A DNA stretch of 52,845 nucleotides from Chitinophagaceae bacterium (GCA_014379345.1 JACMLY010000101.1:1-52845), one strand, 5' to 3'; positions 10,009 to 19,618 are shown, numbered from the stretch's first letter. Notes: generated by a model from the sequence alone, not told the origin. Made by a program: numbers and translations.

Positions 10009-12924
10009 TTGAAAAGTATTTTTCTTTTTTTTGTAGGATTGCTTACCCAGCAGTTAATTTTCTGTCAACAACCATATTGGCAACAACAAACAAATTATAC
10101 TATTGATGTAAGCCTGAACGATACTGATCATAGTTTGGACGGATTTTTAAAACTCGCGTACATAAATCATTCTCCCGATACCATTTCCTTTATTTGGTTC
10201 CATCTTTGGCCGAATGCCTTTAAAAATGACCGCACTGCCTTCAGTGAACAGCTTTTGCAAAATGGAAGGACCGATTTTTATTTTTCGGCAAAAGAACAGA
10301 AGGGGTACATCAACCGCCTGGATTTCAGGACAAATAACGTAACCCTCAAAACAGAAGATCATCCGCTGTACATCGAAGTGGTAAAAGTTTTTTTAACACA
10401 ACCATTAGCGCCACGCGATAGTGTAGTGATCACCACTCCTTTTCATGTAAAACTTCCCGACAATTTCTCAAGAGGAGGACATACCGGCCGTTCATACCAG
10501 ATCACCCAATGGTATCCTAAACCAGCGGTGTACGACCGCAAGGGCTGGCATGCCATGCCCTACCTGGAACAGGGGGAATTCTATAGTGAGTTTGGAAATT
10601 TTGATGTACGGATTACTTTGCCAAAAAGCTATATAGTAGCCGCCACCGGTGAATTGCAAAATGGCGAAGAACCAAACATCCAGCATCCAGTATCCAATAT
10701 CCCGCATCCAGCATCCAGTATCCAGAACCCAGCAGTGAGCGATAAAAAGCCGAAAAGTAAGACTGGGAAAGAGAAAACTTCAGGAACAAAATCATCTAAG
10801 GCAAAAACAAGTTCTCCGGGGACCAAATCTAAAACTTCAAAACCGATATTGCCGACTGCCCAGGGACAACTGCCGACAGAATACAAAACGGTGCAGTATA
10901 CTCAAAAAAACGCGCATGATTTTGCCTGGTTCGCCGACAGGAAATTTATTTTGAAACAGGATACGGTTCAACTGGCCTCCGGAAGAGTCATCAACGCTTA
11001 TTCTTACTACACATCAAAAGATAATATCGCCTGGCAGAATAGTATTCAATACATTAAAGATGCTGTACGTTTTCGCTCACACGTGATTGGTGAATATCCT
11101 TATAACACCGTAAGTGTTGTGGAAGCAAAAATGGGCTCTAGCGGAGGCATGGAGTACCCAACTATCACGAGTATCTCTGGTATCCGCGATGAAATAAATC
11201 TTGAAGAAACAATAGAACATGAAATAGGCCATAACTGGTTCTATGGAATTTTGGCCAGTAATGAACGGGAACATCCTTGGATGGATGAAGGAATGAATAG
11301 CTATTATGATTCTCGGTATGAAGAATGGAAATACGGGAGAAAAAGGAAAACCGGCGAAAATGGGATAGCGGGTAAAATACCCGACCACCCCGAAGAGGTG
11401 TTGACTCTGGCTTATTCCAAGCACAAGCTGGATCAATCCATCAGTACATCGTCAGAACAATTTACGCGGGTAAATTATTTTTTGATCGGCTATTCCAAAA
11501 CTGCTGTATGGATGAAGCAATTGGAATCTTTGATGGGCAGGCAAACTTTTGATTCATGCATGCGCGAATATTACCAGCGGTGGAAGTTTCAACATCCATA
11601 CCCTGAAGACTTTCAAAATCTCGTACAATCGTTTACTCAAAAAGATGTAAGCAGTCATTTCCTGGCCCTGCATCAAAAAGGGCCTGCGGTGCAGCAGGCA
11701 CGCAAAATAAAGCCGGCTTTTTTATTTTCGCTTAAGAATTCCGATAAATTCAATTATCTGAATATTTTTCCCGCAGCAGGCTACAATAAATACGACGGCT
11801 TTATGATAGGAGGCATCGTTCATAACTATAATCTTCCTTCGAATGCATTTCAATTTATCGCCATTCCTTTATTTGCTACGGGTAGTAAACAATTGAATGG
11901 GCTGGGATCCGCCGCTTATTCATGGTTTCCCGACAAGAATTTTCAGCGAATTCAACTTGGCCTGAGCGGCGCAGGCTTTTCCACCCTCAAAGGTTTGGAC
12001 AGTAACAGCAATGAAGTTTTTGGCGGCTTCAGGAAGATCGTTCCGTCATTACGTGTTACTTTTAAAAACAAGTCTGCAAGAAGTACCCTCGAAAAATGGA
12101 TTGAATGGAAAACATTCCTGATCGGCGAGAAAGGATTTAATTATTTTAAAAAGCAATCCGATTCATTATTCTATCCCGCTGAAACTTCTTATCATAATCG
12201 GTACCTTAATCAACTTATATTTAATATCACGGATTACAGAGTGCTATATCCATATGACGTACAGTTACAATTACAGCAGGGCGCAGGCTTTTACAGGACC
12301 AATGCGGTTGCGAATTATTTTTATAACTATGCCAAAGGAGGCGGTATGCAGCTGAGGTTTTTTGCAGCGAAATTCGGATATATCGGTTCCAGAACGGCCT
12401 CGAAAGAATTTCAAACTTCCGTGTATCACCCGAAACTGACTGGTGTTCGTGGTAATGAAGATTATACCTACAGTAATTATTTCATGGGTCGAAATGAATC
12501 TGAATATTTTTTAAGCCAGCAGATCATGATTCGTGATGGTGGTTTAAAACTCAGGACCGATCTTTTTCAGGACCTGCAGGGACGTTCCGATAATTGGGTA
12601 TCGTCTTTAAACTTCAACACAACGTTACCTGAAAAACTTTTTCCGATTAAGCTACCCGTGCGTGTTTTTTTCGATATTGGAACCTATGCCGAAGCGTGGA
12701 AAAAGAATGCGGCTACCAGCAGGTTTCTATATGTGGGAGGTTTGCAGTTATCACTGTTCAAAAATTTGGTAAATATCTATGCTCCGTTGATATACAGCAG
12801 TGAATTTCGCGATAATCTTAAAACAGTTCCGGGAGAAAATAAATTCTTTCAGCGTCTTTCCTTTAGTATCGATGTACATCGGTTTGATTGGCGTCGTATT
12901 GTTGGATACAAAGTTCCTTTCTGA
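10009..12924 (+). CDS. M1-family metallopeptidase with C-terminal outer-membrane barrel-like domain
   Basis: Paralogue of the gene before it. I place the start at TTG 10009, which gives a typical signal peptide (MKSIFLFFVGLLTQQLIFCQ). An ATG at 9940 would overlap the upstream gene and put 23 residues ahead of it. The zinc site HEIGHNW...WMDEGMNSYY is intact. Beyond about residue 560 lies a 400-residue part with alternating beta strands, ending in aromatic F (RIVGYKVPF), as expected for an outer-membrane barrel, so the peptidase may be surface-anchored. Between the two halves of the N-terminal domain is a low-complexity insert rich in K, S, T and P. Its first part is encoded by a 7-bp repeat array at 10678-10733. 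The paralogue lacks this insert. Confidence 0.85.
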   Translation: MKSIFLFFVGLLTQQLIFCQQPYWQQQTNYTIDVSLNDTDHSLDGFLKLAYINHSPDTISFIWFHLWPNAFKNDRTAFSEQLLQNGRTDFYFSAKEQKGYINRLDFRTNNVTLKTEDHPLYIEVVKVFLTQPLAPRDSVVITTPFHVKLPDNFSRGGHTGRSYQITQWYPKPAVYDRKGWHAMPYLEQGEFYSEFGNFDVRITLPKSYIVAATGELQNGEEPNIQHPVSNIPHPASSIQNPAVSDKKPKSKTGKEKTSGTKSSKAKTSSPGTKSKTSKPILPTAQGQLPTEYKTVQYTQKNAHDFAWFADRKFILKQDTVQLASGRVINAYSYYTSKDNIAWQNSIQYIKDAVRFRSHVIGEYPYNTVSVVEAKMGSSGGMEYPTITSISGIRDEINLEETIEHEIGHNWFYGILASNEREHPWMDEGMNSYYDSRYEEWKYGRKRKTGENGIAGKIPDHPEEVLTLAYSKHKLDQSISTSSEQFTRVNYFLIGYSKTAVWMKQLESLMGRQTFDSCMREYYQRWKFQHPYPEDFQNLVQSFTQKDVSSHFLALHQKGPAVQQARKIKPAFLFSLKNSDKFNYLNIFPAAGYNKYDGFMIGGIVHNYNLPSNAFQFIAIPLFATGSKQLNGLGSAAYSWFPDKNFQRIQLGLSGAGFSTLKGLDSNSNEVFGGFRKIVPSLRVTFKNKSARSTLEKWIEWKTFLIGEKGFNYFKKQSDSLFYPAETSYHNRYLNQLIFNITDYRVLYPYDVQLQLQQGAGFYRTNAVANYFYNYAKGGGMQLRFFAAKFGYIGSRTASKEFQTSVYHPKLTGVRGNEDYTYSNYFMGRNESEYFLSQQIMIRDGGLKLRTDLFQDLQGRSDNWVSSLNFNTTLPEKLFPIKLPVRVFFDIGTYAEAWKKNAATSRFLYVGGLQLSLFKNLVNIYAPLIYSSEFRDNLKTVPGENKFFQRLSFSIDVHRFDWRRIVGYKVPF
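10678..10733 (+). repeat. In-frame heptamer array, unit ATCCAGY (8 units)
   Basis: Eight degenerate 7-bp units (ATCCAGC, ATCCAGT, ATCCAAT, ATCCCGC, ATCCAGC, ATCCAGT, ATCCAGA, ACCCAGC) follow one another without gaps. Seven bases read three times give 21 bases, so the peptide also repeats every 7 residues (IQHPVSN / IPHPASS / IQNPA). The array lies inside the M1 peptidase gene and keeps its reading frame. No inverted partner is visible nearby. Confidence 0.9.
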
Positions 12925-13841
12925 TGCCCGCACATTCGATCCGATATCTGAAAAGGGAACAGGTGGATGTTGCAAAATGGGATATGTGCATTGATAAATC
13001 ACCGAACGGATTCATCTATGGCTATTCGTATTATCTGGATAGCATGTCAAAAGATTGGCACGCGCTGGTGTTGGGGGATTATGAAGCAATCATGCCGTTA
13101 ACCTGGAATAAAAAATGGGGTATTCGCTATCTTTTTCAACCCGCATTTATCCAGCAACTCGGCATTTTTTCACCAGTTGATATAAGCCAATCCCTGATCG
13201 ACGATTTTTTATCAGAATTGTTCATTCATTTCCGTTTCGGCGAGATCACTTTGAACTATAAAAACGAATATCCTCGTTTCCAAATGCGTTCAAATTTTAT
13301 AATTTTTCTGCATGCATCCTACGATGAGCTTTACTCGAAGTACAGGGGCGATGCAATCAGGAATCTGAACAGGACTCAAAAATTTGATATCAATTATGCA
13401 GGAGATATAGATTTGAGGGTGGCGTTGGAGGCCTACCGAAGAGAATACCATAAAAAGATAGCCGGATTTAAGGATTCAGACTACGACCATTTTGAAACAC
13501 TTTGCAGTATGGCCCAAAAAAATGGTGAAGTTTTGGTCAGAGCAGTGGTTGGGCCGGAAAAAAATGTATTGGCAGTAGCAGTATTATTACAAAAGAAAAA
13601 AAGACTCTGCCTTATCCAGTCAACTACGTTTACAGAAGGTAGAAAGGTAGAGGCCAACTATTTCCTGATCGATAGGATTATCAACGAATTTTCAGGAAGG
13701 GATATGCTCCTGGATTTTGAAGGGTCTGATATACCGGGCATCGCACATTTTTATAAAAATTTCGGAAGCATCGACCAACCCTATTTCTTTTTCCGTTTCA
13801 ATCATCTGCCTCTTTCGATCAGGTGGATGAAAAGAACTTGA
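12924..13841 (+). CDS. FemAB/GNAT-like acyl- or aminoacyltransferase domain protein
   Basis: The 305-residue protein overlaps the preceding peptidase stop codon by one base (TGATG), which suggests translational coupling and fixes the start at 12924. The C-terminal half resembles the Acetyltransf_6 / FemAB-like GNAT fold (PF13480): RGDAIRNLNRTQKF, then VAVLLQKKKRLCLIQSTTF, ANYFLIDRIINEF and LDFEGSDIPGIAHFYKNFG. Members transfer amino acids or acyl groups to cell-wall precursors, lipids or polysaccharides. No specific acceptor can be named. It is followed by a long intergenic inverted repeat. Confidence 0.7.
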   Translation: MPAHSIRYLKREQVDVAKWDMCIDKSPNGFIYGYSYYLDSMSKDWHALVLGDYEAIMPLTWNKKWGIRYLFQPAFIQQLGIFSPVDISQSLIDDFLSELFIHFRFGEITLNYKNEYPRFQMRSNFIIFLHASYDELYSKYRGDAIRNLNRTQKFDINYAGDIDLRVALEAYRREYHKKIAGFKDSDYDHFETLCSMAQKNGEVLVRAVVGPEKNVLAVAVLLQKKKRLCLIQSTTFTEGRKVEANYFLIDRIINEFSGRDMLLDFEGSDIPGIAHFYKNFGSIDQPYFFFRFNHLPLSIRWMKRT

Positions 13842-13849
13842 ATGCCCTT

Positions 13850-13910
13850 CTTTGTGTCTTGGTGCCTTGGTGGCAAAAATCTTTTGCCACCAAGGCACTA
13901 AGACACGAAG
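13850..13910. repeat. 61-bp inverted repeat (29-bp arms, 3-nt loop)
   Basis: The arms 13850-13878 and 13882-13910 pair with only a few mismatches around ATC. Each arm contains 8-bp-spaced words of the type TGTGTCTT / GGTGCCTT / GGTGGCAA. It lies just after the FemAB-like gene and before the convergent FkbM methyltransferase gene. It could stop transcription from either side, but there is no T-tail of the usual kind. The rest of 13911-14046 shows nothing recognisable. Confidence 0.85.
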
Positions 13911-14046
13911 TAAACAACTTGTACATGAAGAAGGAGACACCCGGTGTGGATAGCCATTAAATTTTGGGAAGACCTGGGTTGTAGATGGGAATTTGTAATC
14001 ACAAAAGTACTACCCGGTCCCTTAAAAGAGTTGTTGTTGCTGAAAT

Positions 14047-14883
14047 TTATGCAGGCGTTGGCCTGAATGCCCAGTAAATATTTTCATGCTCTGCGATACA
14101 TTTTTTTAGCTGGAAATGATGGCGCAAAACGGTTTTTTCAAATTGCTTCAGAGTATCATCCGAATGAATTTCTATCAAAATATTTTTAACCCTGCTGAGC
14201 CAGGGAGTTTCCCGCGAAAAGAGCAGGCTCTCGGATCCTTCGATATCAATTTTTAGAATATCAATAGTTTTAATCTGGTATTCTTTCAATAGTTGTCCCA
14301 TATCTATCCCTCTTACCGGAAACTCCGTAACAGTTGGAGAAATACTTGAATTGTAACTTAATTCTGACCGCTGTAAATATATTTCGGTATTCTGGTCGCT
14401 TAACGCGGCCTGTATGGGTACTACCGTTTTGTTTTTAATTTCTTCTTCGAGGTTTTTCAGGAGCAGTTCATAATTTTTGCTATCTGGTTCCATGGCATAA
14501 ACGATGGAGCCAGGGGCACGCAATTTTAAAAACAGAGAAGCCATGCCAATATGTGCTCCTATATCAACGATCGTCTTAACATTTAAAAAATGCTCCCGGG
14601 GTATACAATATATGGAACGCCAGAATACATCATAAAATATCTGAAGATCTCCTGCATGTGTTCGCAAATAAAAAGGACGTGAAATATTGTTCGCCGGGTT
14701 TAGTGAATAGACGATGGCTTTATCATCAATTTCATTCACGGGTTGAGAATTATTTCTTGACCAGGCAAACCGCTTTGTATTCAGTACAAGCTGTAAGAAT
14801 GAAGATATTGTTGAAGATATCCTAAAGCAAAAAATGAATTTTTTTAATGCCGTGGTTGTTCTTTGCGCAGGATGTGATAGCAT
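14047..14883 (-). CDS. FkbM family methyltransferase
   Basis: A SAM-dependent methyltransferase of about 278 residues. The SAM-binding region is visible as VDIGAHIGMASLFLKLRAPGS, then YAMEPDSKNYELLLKNLE, and later DILKIDIEGSESLLF, the characteristic FkbM motif (PF05050). Such enzymes commonly O-methylate sugars of glycolipids, polysaccharides or natural products. I use ATG 14883; a TTG at 14913 would add ten residues. It is the last gene of a minus-strand group that includes another methyltransferase and ispD. The acceptor is unknown. Confidence 0.88.
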   Translation of the reverse strand: MLSHPAQRTTTALKKFIFCFRISSTISSFLQLVLNTKRFAWSRNNSQPVNEIDDKAIVYSLNPANNISRPFYLRTHAGDLQIFYDVFWRSIYCIPREHFLNVKTIVDIGAHIGMASLFLKLRAPGSIVYAMEPDSKNYELLLKNLEEEIKNKTVVPIQAALSDQNTEIYLQRSELSYNSSISPTVTEFPVRGIDMGQLLKEYQIKTIDILKIDIEGSESLLFSRETPWLSRVKNILIEIHSDDTLKQFEKTVLRHHFQLKKCIAEHENIYWAFRPTPA

Positions 14884-14931
14884 ATAAAACAAAATAAATT
14901 GAGTGGATTCCAATCTTTTCTTGCGGCGACT

Positions 14932-15702
14932 TTATTCATTTGTTTTCTTTACGATTGATATAAAGCCTTCATCAGGTTGAATGGCATAATTATGCAGTTC
15001 GCCCAACGATTCATAAGGCATATAACCAACCACGAACCCCGCTTTCCTCAACCGATTCATATAGTCATTCAACGAATAGATACGAACGTGATCTTTCTGG
15101 CCAAATAGTGCAGATTGCTTATCAGGATCGTCGATACTTATATCTTCTATTGTAAAACCGTTCGTTGCTGAAAAAGGGATTTGGAGAATCGCGAAACCAT
15201 TATCCCTTAATACTCTGTAAATTTCCCGCATTGCCTTGTGATCATTCGGTATATGTTCCATAATATGATTAGCGATGACCATGTCAAAGCATTGATCAGT
15301 GAATGGCAACATCGTTACATCGGCGTATCGAATATGTTTGTCTGCATTTGAGTAAAGGCCGGGCATTAGATCTGCGGATATTACATTGCATTTGCGTTTT
15401 AATACATTAAATATTTTTTCTTCAGGCGCAAGGTGCAATATTTCTTTTCCTGAAATATTCATTGTCCCTAACATACCGATAACCAGCCGCTCCCGGCTGG
15501 TTGACATACATTCGGGACAAAACACATTTTCTCCATACCCGGCAATTACTTTATTACGGTCAAGAGCCTCGCTATTTTCCGACCTGGCATGCCAGGGAGC
15601 AAATTTTGAAAAGGAGTTGCCACAGTAATTGCACTTAAAACCATTTCCTCTGTATGGAGCATATAATCTTCGAAGTTTATTGTTTTGAACCCTCGATAGC
15701 AT
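14932..15702 (-). CDS. Class I SAM-dependent methyltransferase with N-terminal Cys-pair zinc-ribbon-like segment
   Basis: From ATG 15702 the protein has 256 residues. It starts with a Cys-rich region (CNYCG ... FCPEC) that may bind zinc, then a methyltransferase core: KEILHLAPEEKIF, ADVTMLPFTDQCFDMVIANHIMEHIPND and REIYRVLRDNGFAILQIPF (Methyltransf_11 type). The frame stays open upstream and reads as plausible protein (ITSILKFLGIYHPLQGRYRR) without ATG, GTG or TTG. A CTG at 15795 overlaps the ispD stop as CTGA and may be the true start, giving 287 residues. The substrate is unknown; context with FkbM suggests surface glycan modification. Confidence 0.82.
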   Translation of the reverse strand: MLSRVQNNKLRRLYAPYRGNGFKCNYCGNSFSKFAPWHARSENSEALDRNKVIAGYGENVFCPECMSTSRERLVIGMLGTMNISGKEILHLAPEEKIFNVLKRKCNVISADLMPGLYSNADKHIRYADVTMLPFTDQCFDMVIANHIMEHIPNDHKAMREIYRVLRDNGFAILQIPFSATNGFTIEDISIDDPDKQSALFGQKDHVRIYSLNDYMNRLRKAGFVVGYMPYESLGELHNYAIQPDEGFISIVKKTNE

Positions 15703-15791
15703 TCGGCGATATCTGCCCTGTAAAGGATGGTAGATGCCAAGGAACTTTAATATGGATGTGATTTTTTTTTTGATATAATTTACAATTGCGG

Positions 15792-16475
15792 TCAGAGAAT
15801 TGGTATAAAAGTACCCTCCAATATTTTTTCGGCGATTACCATATCTAAGGGATTAGTGATCTTTATATTCGTTGCTTCGCCTTCCACCAGATGAATTTTT
15901 ATGCCCAACCTCTCCACAACACTCGCTTCATCGGTAAATGCCTGATCAAACTCCTGTTCGTAACCGGCCTTGATGATATCGCTATAAAATGTTTGAGGAG
16001 TTTGTATGATCTTAACTTTGTCGCGGTTAACCGGCTCGTTTCCCTGATCAGTTTCTATCCGGATGGAGTCCACAGCCTGGATGGCGGGAATGGCATTTCC
16101 CATTTCGATGGTCATTTCATAACAACGATGAATAAGCTCTCCTGATAGCAGACATCGAACCCCGTCATGCACAAAAACAATTGATTGCCCATGAACATGG
16201 ATCAAACCATTTTTTACCGAGTGGAAACGGCTTGGCCCGCCTGTTGTCAGGATCACCCGTTCGGAATAACCGGTAGATCGGACGATACCCTCCCCAATTT
16301 TCAAATAGTCCTCCGCTACCACCAACACGATCTCCAGGTCAGCATAAGCGTTTAAAAAAGTAGTGAGCGTATACCACAATACGGGCTTTCCATGAAGATT
16401 GAGAAACTGCTTTGGCACAGAACTCCCCATCCGGGTACCTGAACCGCCTGCGACTATGACTGCGTATTTTTTCAT
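15792..16475 (-). CDS. ispD: 2-C-methyl-D-erythritol 4-phosphate cytidylyltransferase
   Basis: A 227-residue enzyme that transfers CMP from CTP to 2-C-methyl-D-erythritol 4-phosphate, the third step of the non-mevalonate isoprenoid pathway, in the cytoplasm. The N-terminal nucleotide-binding signature VIVAGGSGTRMGSSVPKQFL is intact, with VFVHDGVRCLLS and KIIQTPQTFYSDII further on; AFTDEASVVE and VEGEATNIKITNPLDMVIAE also match the family. The ATG at 16475 begins exactly at MKKYAVIV. The open frame extends 53 codons further upstream but is not protein-like there. It may be co-transcribed with the downstream methyltransferase genes. Confidence 0.94.
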   Translation of the reverse strand: MKKYAVIVAGGSGTRMGSSVPKQFLNLHGKPVLWYTLTTFLNAYADLEIVLVVAEDYLKIGEGIVRSTGYSERVILTTGGPSRFHSVKNGLIHVHGQSIVFVHDGVRCLLSGELIHRCYEMTIEMGNAIPAIQAVDSIRIETDQGNEPVNRDKVKIIQTPQTFYSDIIKAGYEQEFDQAFTDEASVVERLGIKIHLVEGEATNIKITNPLDMVIAEKILEGTFIPIL

Positions 16476-16611
16476 TTCAAATAGCCGGGTCTTATCCTGT
16501 AATCTTGTTAAAGAAATGCGAATGATAGTCGTCCTACACCCATTTATACCGCAATGGCATTGTTCTTTCCTCTTATGACCGTTTGCATCCGAGCGGCCAT
16601 TTTCAAATTTG

Positions 16612-16998
16612 CTAATTCGAAAATTCTTCCCCATCCATCAACTCTCTTTCGATTTCTTCCATCTGCACAATATCCCAGGCCTCACTTTCCGTAGGCGTTA
16701 CATTGATCAGCTCAAGCAGGTTGTCCTTGTCCAATGATTCCTCTACCTGTTTTTGCAATTCACAGATCACGAATGATGCATTGTTTTCATAAAAGATCTG
16801 TTGTAATTGAACCAATCGCCCGGCGGCAGCGTTATCTATGTTTTGGATGTCTCTTAAATTCAGCACAACATTTTTAACGTCAGTTTGTAACAAGGGGAGC
16901 AAACATTTTTCTAACTTTTCTGTCATATTAGCAGCAATAGAAGCTTCCTGAATGGTAATGGCATGGAATTTTTCTCTGGTATCAATTTTGACCTCCAT
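16612..16998 (-). CDS. STAS-domain protein (anti-sigma factor antagonist-like) without the usual Ser
   Basis: A 128-residue single-domain protein (STAS at about 1-105). The beta-strand/helix pattern and NVVLNLRDIQNID followed by AAAGRLVQLQQIF match SpoIIAA-type STAS proteins. In phosphorylatable family members the loop reads D-S-S-G or D-S-x-G; here it is D-N-A-A-A-G, so the usual phospho-acceptor Ser is absent. The acidic tail (about 106-128, EAWDIVQMEEIEREL) goes beyond the usual STAS end. It may serve as a structural or unphosphorylated partner. No SpoIIAB-like kinase or PP2C phosphatase is next to it. Confidence 0.78.
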   Translation of the reverse strand: MEVKIDTREKFHAITIQEASIAANMTEKLEKCLLPLLQTDVKNVVLNLRDIQNIDNAAAGRLVQLQQIFYENNASFVICELQKQVEESLDKDNLLELINVTPTESEAWDIVQMEEIERELMDGEEFSN

Positions 16999-17092
16999 AA
17001 AAACTCTTATTGGTTTAGATCCGTAAGTGTTTCATTCACAACAGAAGTCAAAAATATTCGTTATTATTGTATCACACACAACAAATTACAAA

Positions 17093-19618
17093 ATGGACAA
17101 TAACTTTTCCGCCCAGGTAAAGGAAATTATTTCGTTCAGCAGGGAAGAAGCTTTACGACTGGGTAATGATTTTATCGGTACGGAACATTTGTTGCTGGGT
17201 TTAATACGTGAGGGAGATAATACTGCAGTCCGTATTTTAAAGAGCTTTAACATTGATCTATATGAATTGCGGAAAGAAGTCGAACTCGCTGTAAAAGACA
17301 AGACTGGAAAGAACATTGCGAACATCAACAGTTTACCGCTTACCAAGCAGGCAGAGAAAGTGATCAGGGTAACTGTTCTGGAAGCAAAGGCATTGAAAAG
17401 TCCTACAGTAGAAACCGAGCACCTGATGCTTTCGATCTTAAAAAATAAAGAAAACATAGCTACTCAAATCTTAAATCAATTTGATGTGGATTACGATTTA
17501 TTCAGAAACGAACTGGGCGTCGTAAAAAGCAACGATGTCCGCAGCGAATACGCCGAGGAAAATGATGACGATTTTGATGAGGAGAAAAAATATTCTCAAC
17601 AAAAATCGCGTTCTGCCGGCACTGCTAAAAGCAAAACGCCGGTATTAGACAATTTCGGAAGGGATATTACAAGGCTGGCCGAAAGCGGCGCATTGGACCC
17701 CATCGTTGGCCGTGAAGCTGAAATTGAAAGAGTATCGCAGATACTTTCACGTCGTAAAAAGAATAACCCTATTTTAATTGGCGAGCCGGGCGTGGGTAAA
17801 ACGGCAATTGTAGAAGGGTTAGCATTACGGATAGTACAACGGAAGGTTTCACGTGTTCTTTTCGACAAACGCGTGATCTCTCTGGATCTTGCTGCACTGG
17901 TAGCGGGTACTAAATACCGCGGACAATTTGAAGAAAGAATGAAGGCGATCATGAACGAGTTGGAAAAGAATCGTGATGTGATCTTATTCATCGATGAGAT
18001 TCATACTATCGTAGGCGCAGGAGGGGCGAGCGGCTCACTCGACGCTTCCAATATCTTCAAGCCGGCACTTGCCCGGGGTGAATTGCAGTGTATAGGAGCA
18101 TCAACTTTGGATGAATACAGAATGTACATCGAAAAAGACGGTGCTCTTGACCGACGTTTTCAGAAGGTAATGGTTGAACCACCTACCGTGGAAGAAACCA
18201 TCCAGATATTAAACAATATCAAATCAAAGTATGAAGACTATCACAACGTCACTTACTCTGATGAGGCCATCGATGCATGCGTCAAACTGAGTGATCGCTA
18301 CATTACCGACCGGTTATTGCCTGATAAGGCGATAGATGTACTGGATGAGGTTGGTGCAAGGATACATCTCAAGAACATCAATGTTCCTAAAGAAATCCTT
18401 GATCTTGAGAAGAAAATTGAAGATGTAAAAGTCGAAAAGAATAAGGTAGTAAAGAGCCAGAAATTTGAAGAGGCAGCCTCTTTACGCGATACTGAAAAAC
18501 GTTTGCAGGAAGATCTTGAGAAAGCCAAGAATTCCTGGGAAGAAGAAAGCAAGCACAAGCGTTACCCGATAGATGAAGAGGCGATCGCCGAGGTAGTGAG
18601 CATGATGACCGGCATTCCGGTAAAAAGAATGGTGCAGGCAGAAAGTGAGAAACTTCGCAATATGTCGGTTGATATGCGTGAAATGGTAGTGGGGCAGGAA
18701 GAAGCCATTCTCAAAGTGGTAAAGGCCATTCAACGTAACCGTGTCGGGTTGAAAGATCCTAAAAAGCCTATCGGCACCTTTATATTCCTTGGGCCGACGG
18801 GTGTTGGTAAAACAGAATTGGCACGTTCTCTTGCCAGGTATATGTTCGACTCAGAAGATGCATTGATCCGGATCGATATGAGTGAATACATGGAAAAATT
18901 CACAGTAAGCAGATTGATCGGTGCTCCTCCCGGATATGTTGGTTATGAAGAAGGTGGTCAGTTAACTGAAAAGGTTCGTCGCAAGCCTTATTCCGTGATC
19001 TTATTGGATGAGATCGAAAAAGCTCATCCTGATATTTATAATATCCTGCTGCAGGTGTTGGATGATGGTCAGTTAACTGATGGTTTGGGTAGAAAGGTTG
19101 ATTTCAAAAACACTACCATTATCATGACCTCCAATATTGGGGTCCGTCAGTTAAAGGATTTTGGTGAGGGAGTTGGATTTGCAACCCAGGCCCGCCAGCA
19201 AAGCTCTGATGAGAATAACAAGGCGGTAATTGAAAAAGCATTGAAGAAGACCTTTTCACCGGAGTTCCTTAACCGCATAGATGATGTAGTGATCTTTAAT
19301 TCCCTGACAAAAGATCATATCTTCAAGATCATTGATATACTAATGAAAGGAGTTATGAAACGTTTAACAACGCTGGGCTTTTCATTGGAGTTGACAGAAG
19401 AGGCGAAGAATTTTATCGCGGAAAAAGGATACGATGTGCAATTCGGCGCTCGCCCGTTGCACAGGGCGATCCAGAAATATCTTGAAGATCCATTGGCAGA
19501 AGAAATCCTTAGCCTGAACATCAAACAAGGTGATGTGATGATCGCCGATCTGGACCAGGAAAAAACCAAGATCCAGTTCACACTAAAAGCGCCTACAAAA
19601 GAAAAATCAGAAGCATAG
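17093..19618 (+). CDS. clpC: ATP-dependent Clp protease ATP-binding subunit ClpC-type (AAA+ unfoldase)
   Basis: A class I Clp/Hsp100 unfoldase of 841 residues. It has an N-terminal double Clp_N repeat (about 5-145), then AAA+ module 1 with Walker A GEPGVGKT at 230-237 and Walker [15 protein letters not shown]-like coiled-coil middle segment follows (about 440-480, [16 protein letters not shown]), then AAA+ module 2 with GPTGVGKT at 567-574 and the C-terminal ClpB_D2-small domain. The UVR segment and the short middle region separate it from ClpB. It feeds substrates to ClpP or remodels proteins. The ATG at 17093 starts the conserved N domain. It is divergent from the STAS gene and is followed by a terminator. 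Confidence 0.94.
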   Translation: MDNNFSAQVKEIISFSREEALRLGNDFIGTEHLLLGLIREGDNTAVRILKSFNIDLYELRKEVELAVKDKTGKNIANINSLPLTKQAEKVIRVTVLEAKALKSPTVETEHLMLSILKNKENIATQILNQFDVDYDLFRNELGVVKSNDVRSEYAEENDDDFDEEKKYSQQKSRSAGTAKSKTPVLDNFGRDITRLAESGALDPIVGREAEIERVSQILSRRKKNNPILIGEPGVGKTAIVEGLALRIVQRKVSRVLFDKRVISLDLAALVAGTKYRGQFEERMKAIMNELEKNRDVILFIDEIHTIVGAGGASGSLDASNIFKPALARGELQCIGASTLDEYRMYIEKDGALDRRFQKVMVEPPTVEETIQILNNIKSKYEDYHNVTYSDEAIDACVKLSDRYITDRLLPDKAIDVLDEVGARIHLKNINVPKEILDLEKKIEDVKVEKNKVVKSQKFEEAASLRDTEKRLQEDLEKAKNSWEEESKHKRYPIDEEAIAEVVSMMTGIPVKRMVQAESEKLRNMSVDMREMVVGQEEAILKVVKAIQRNRVGLKDPKKPIGTFIFLGPTGVGKTELARSLARYMFDSEDALIRIDMSEYMEKFTVSRLIGAPPGYVGYEEGGQLTEKVRRKPYSVILLDEIEKAHPDIYNILLQVLDDGQLTDGLGRKVDFKNTTIIMTSNIGVRQLKDFGEGVGFATQARQQSSDENNKAVIEKALKKTFSPEFLNRIDDVVIFNSLTKDHIFKIIDILMKGVMKRLTTLGFSLELTEEAKNFIAEKGYDVQFGARPLHRAIQKYLEDPLAEEILSLNIKQGDVMIADLDQEKTKIQFTLKAPTKEKSEA

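Noticed and set aside
16476..16634. A longer ispD start 53 codons upstream
   Set aside because: The extra segment has a non-family composition (many Arg, Cys and His), and MKKYAVIVAGGSGTRMG at 16475 is the standard N-terminus.
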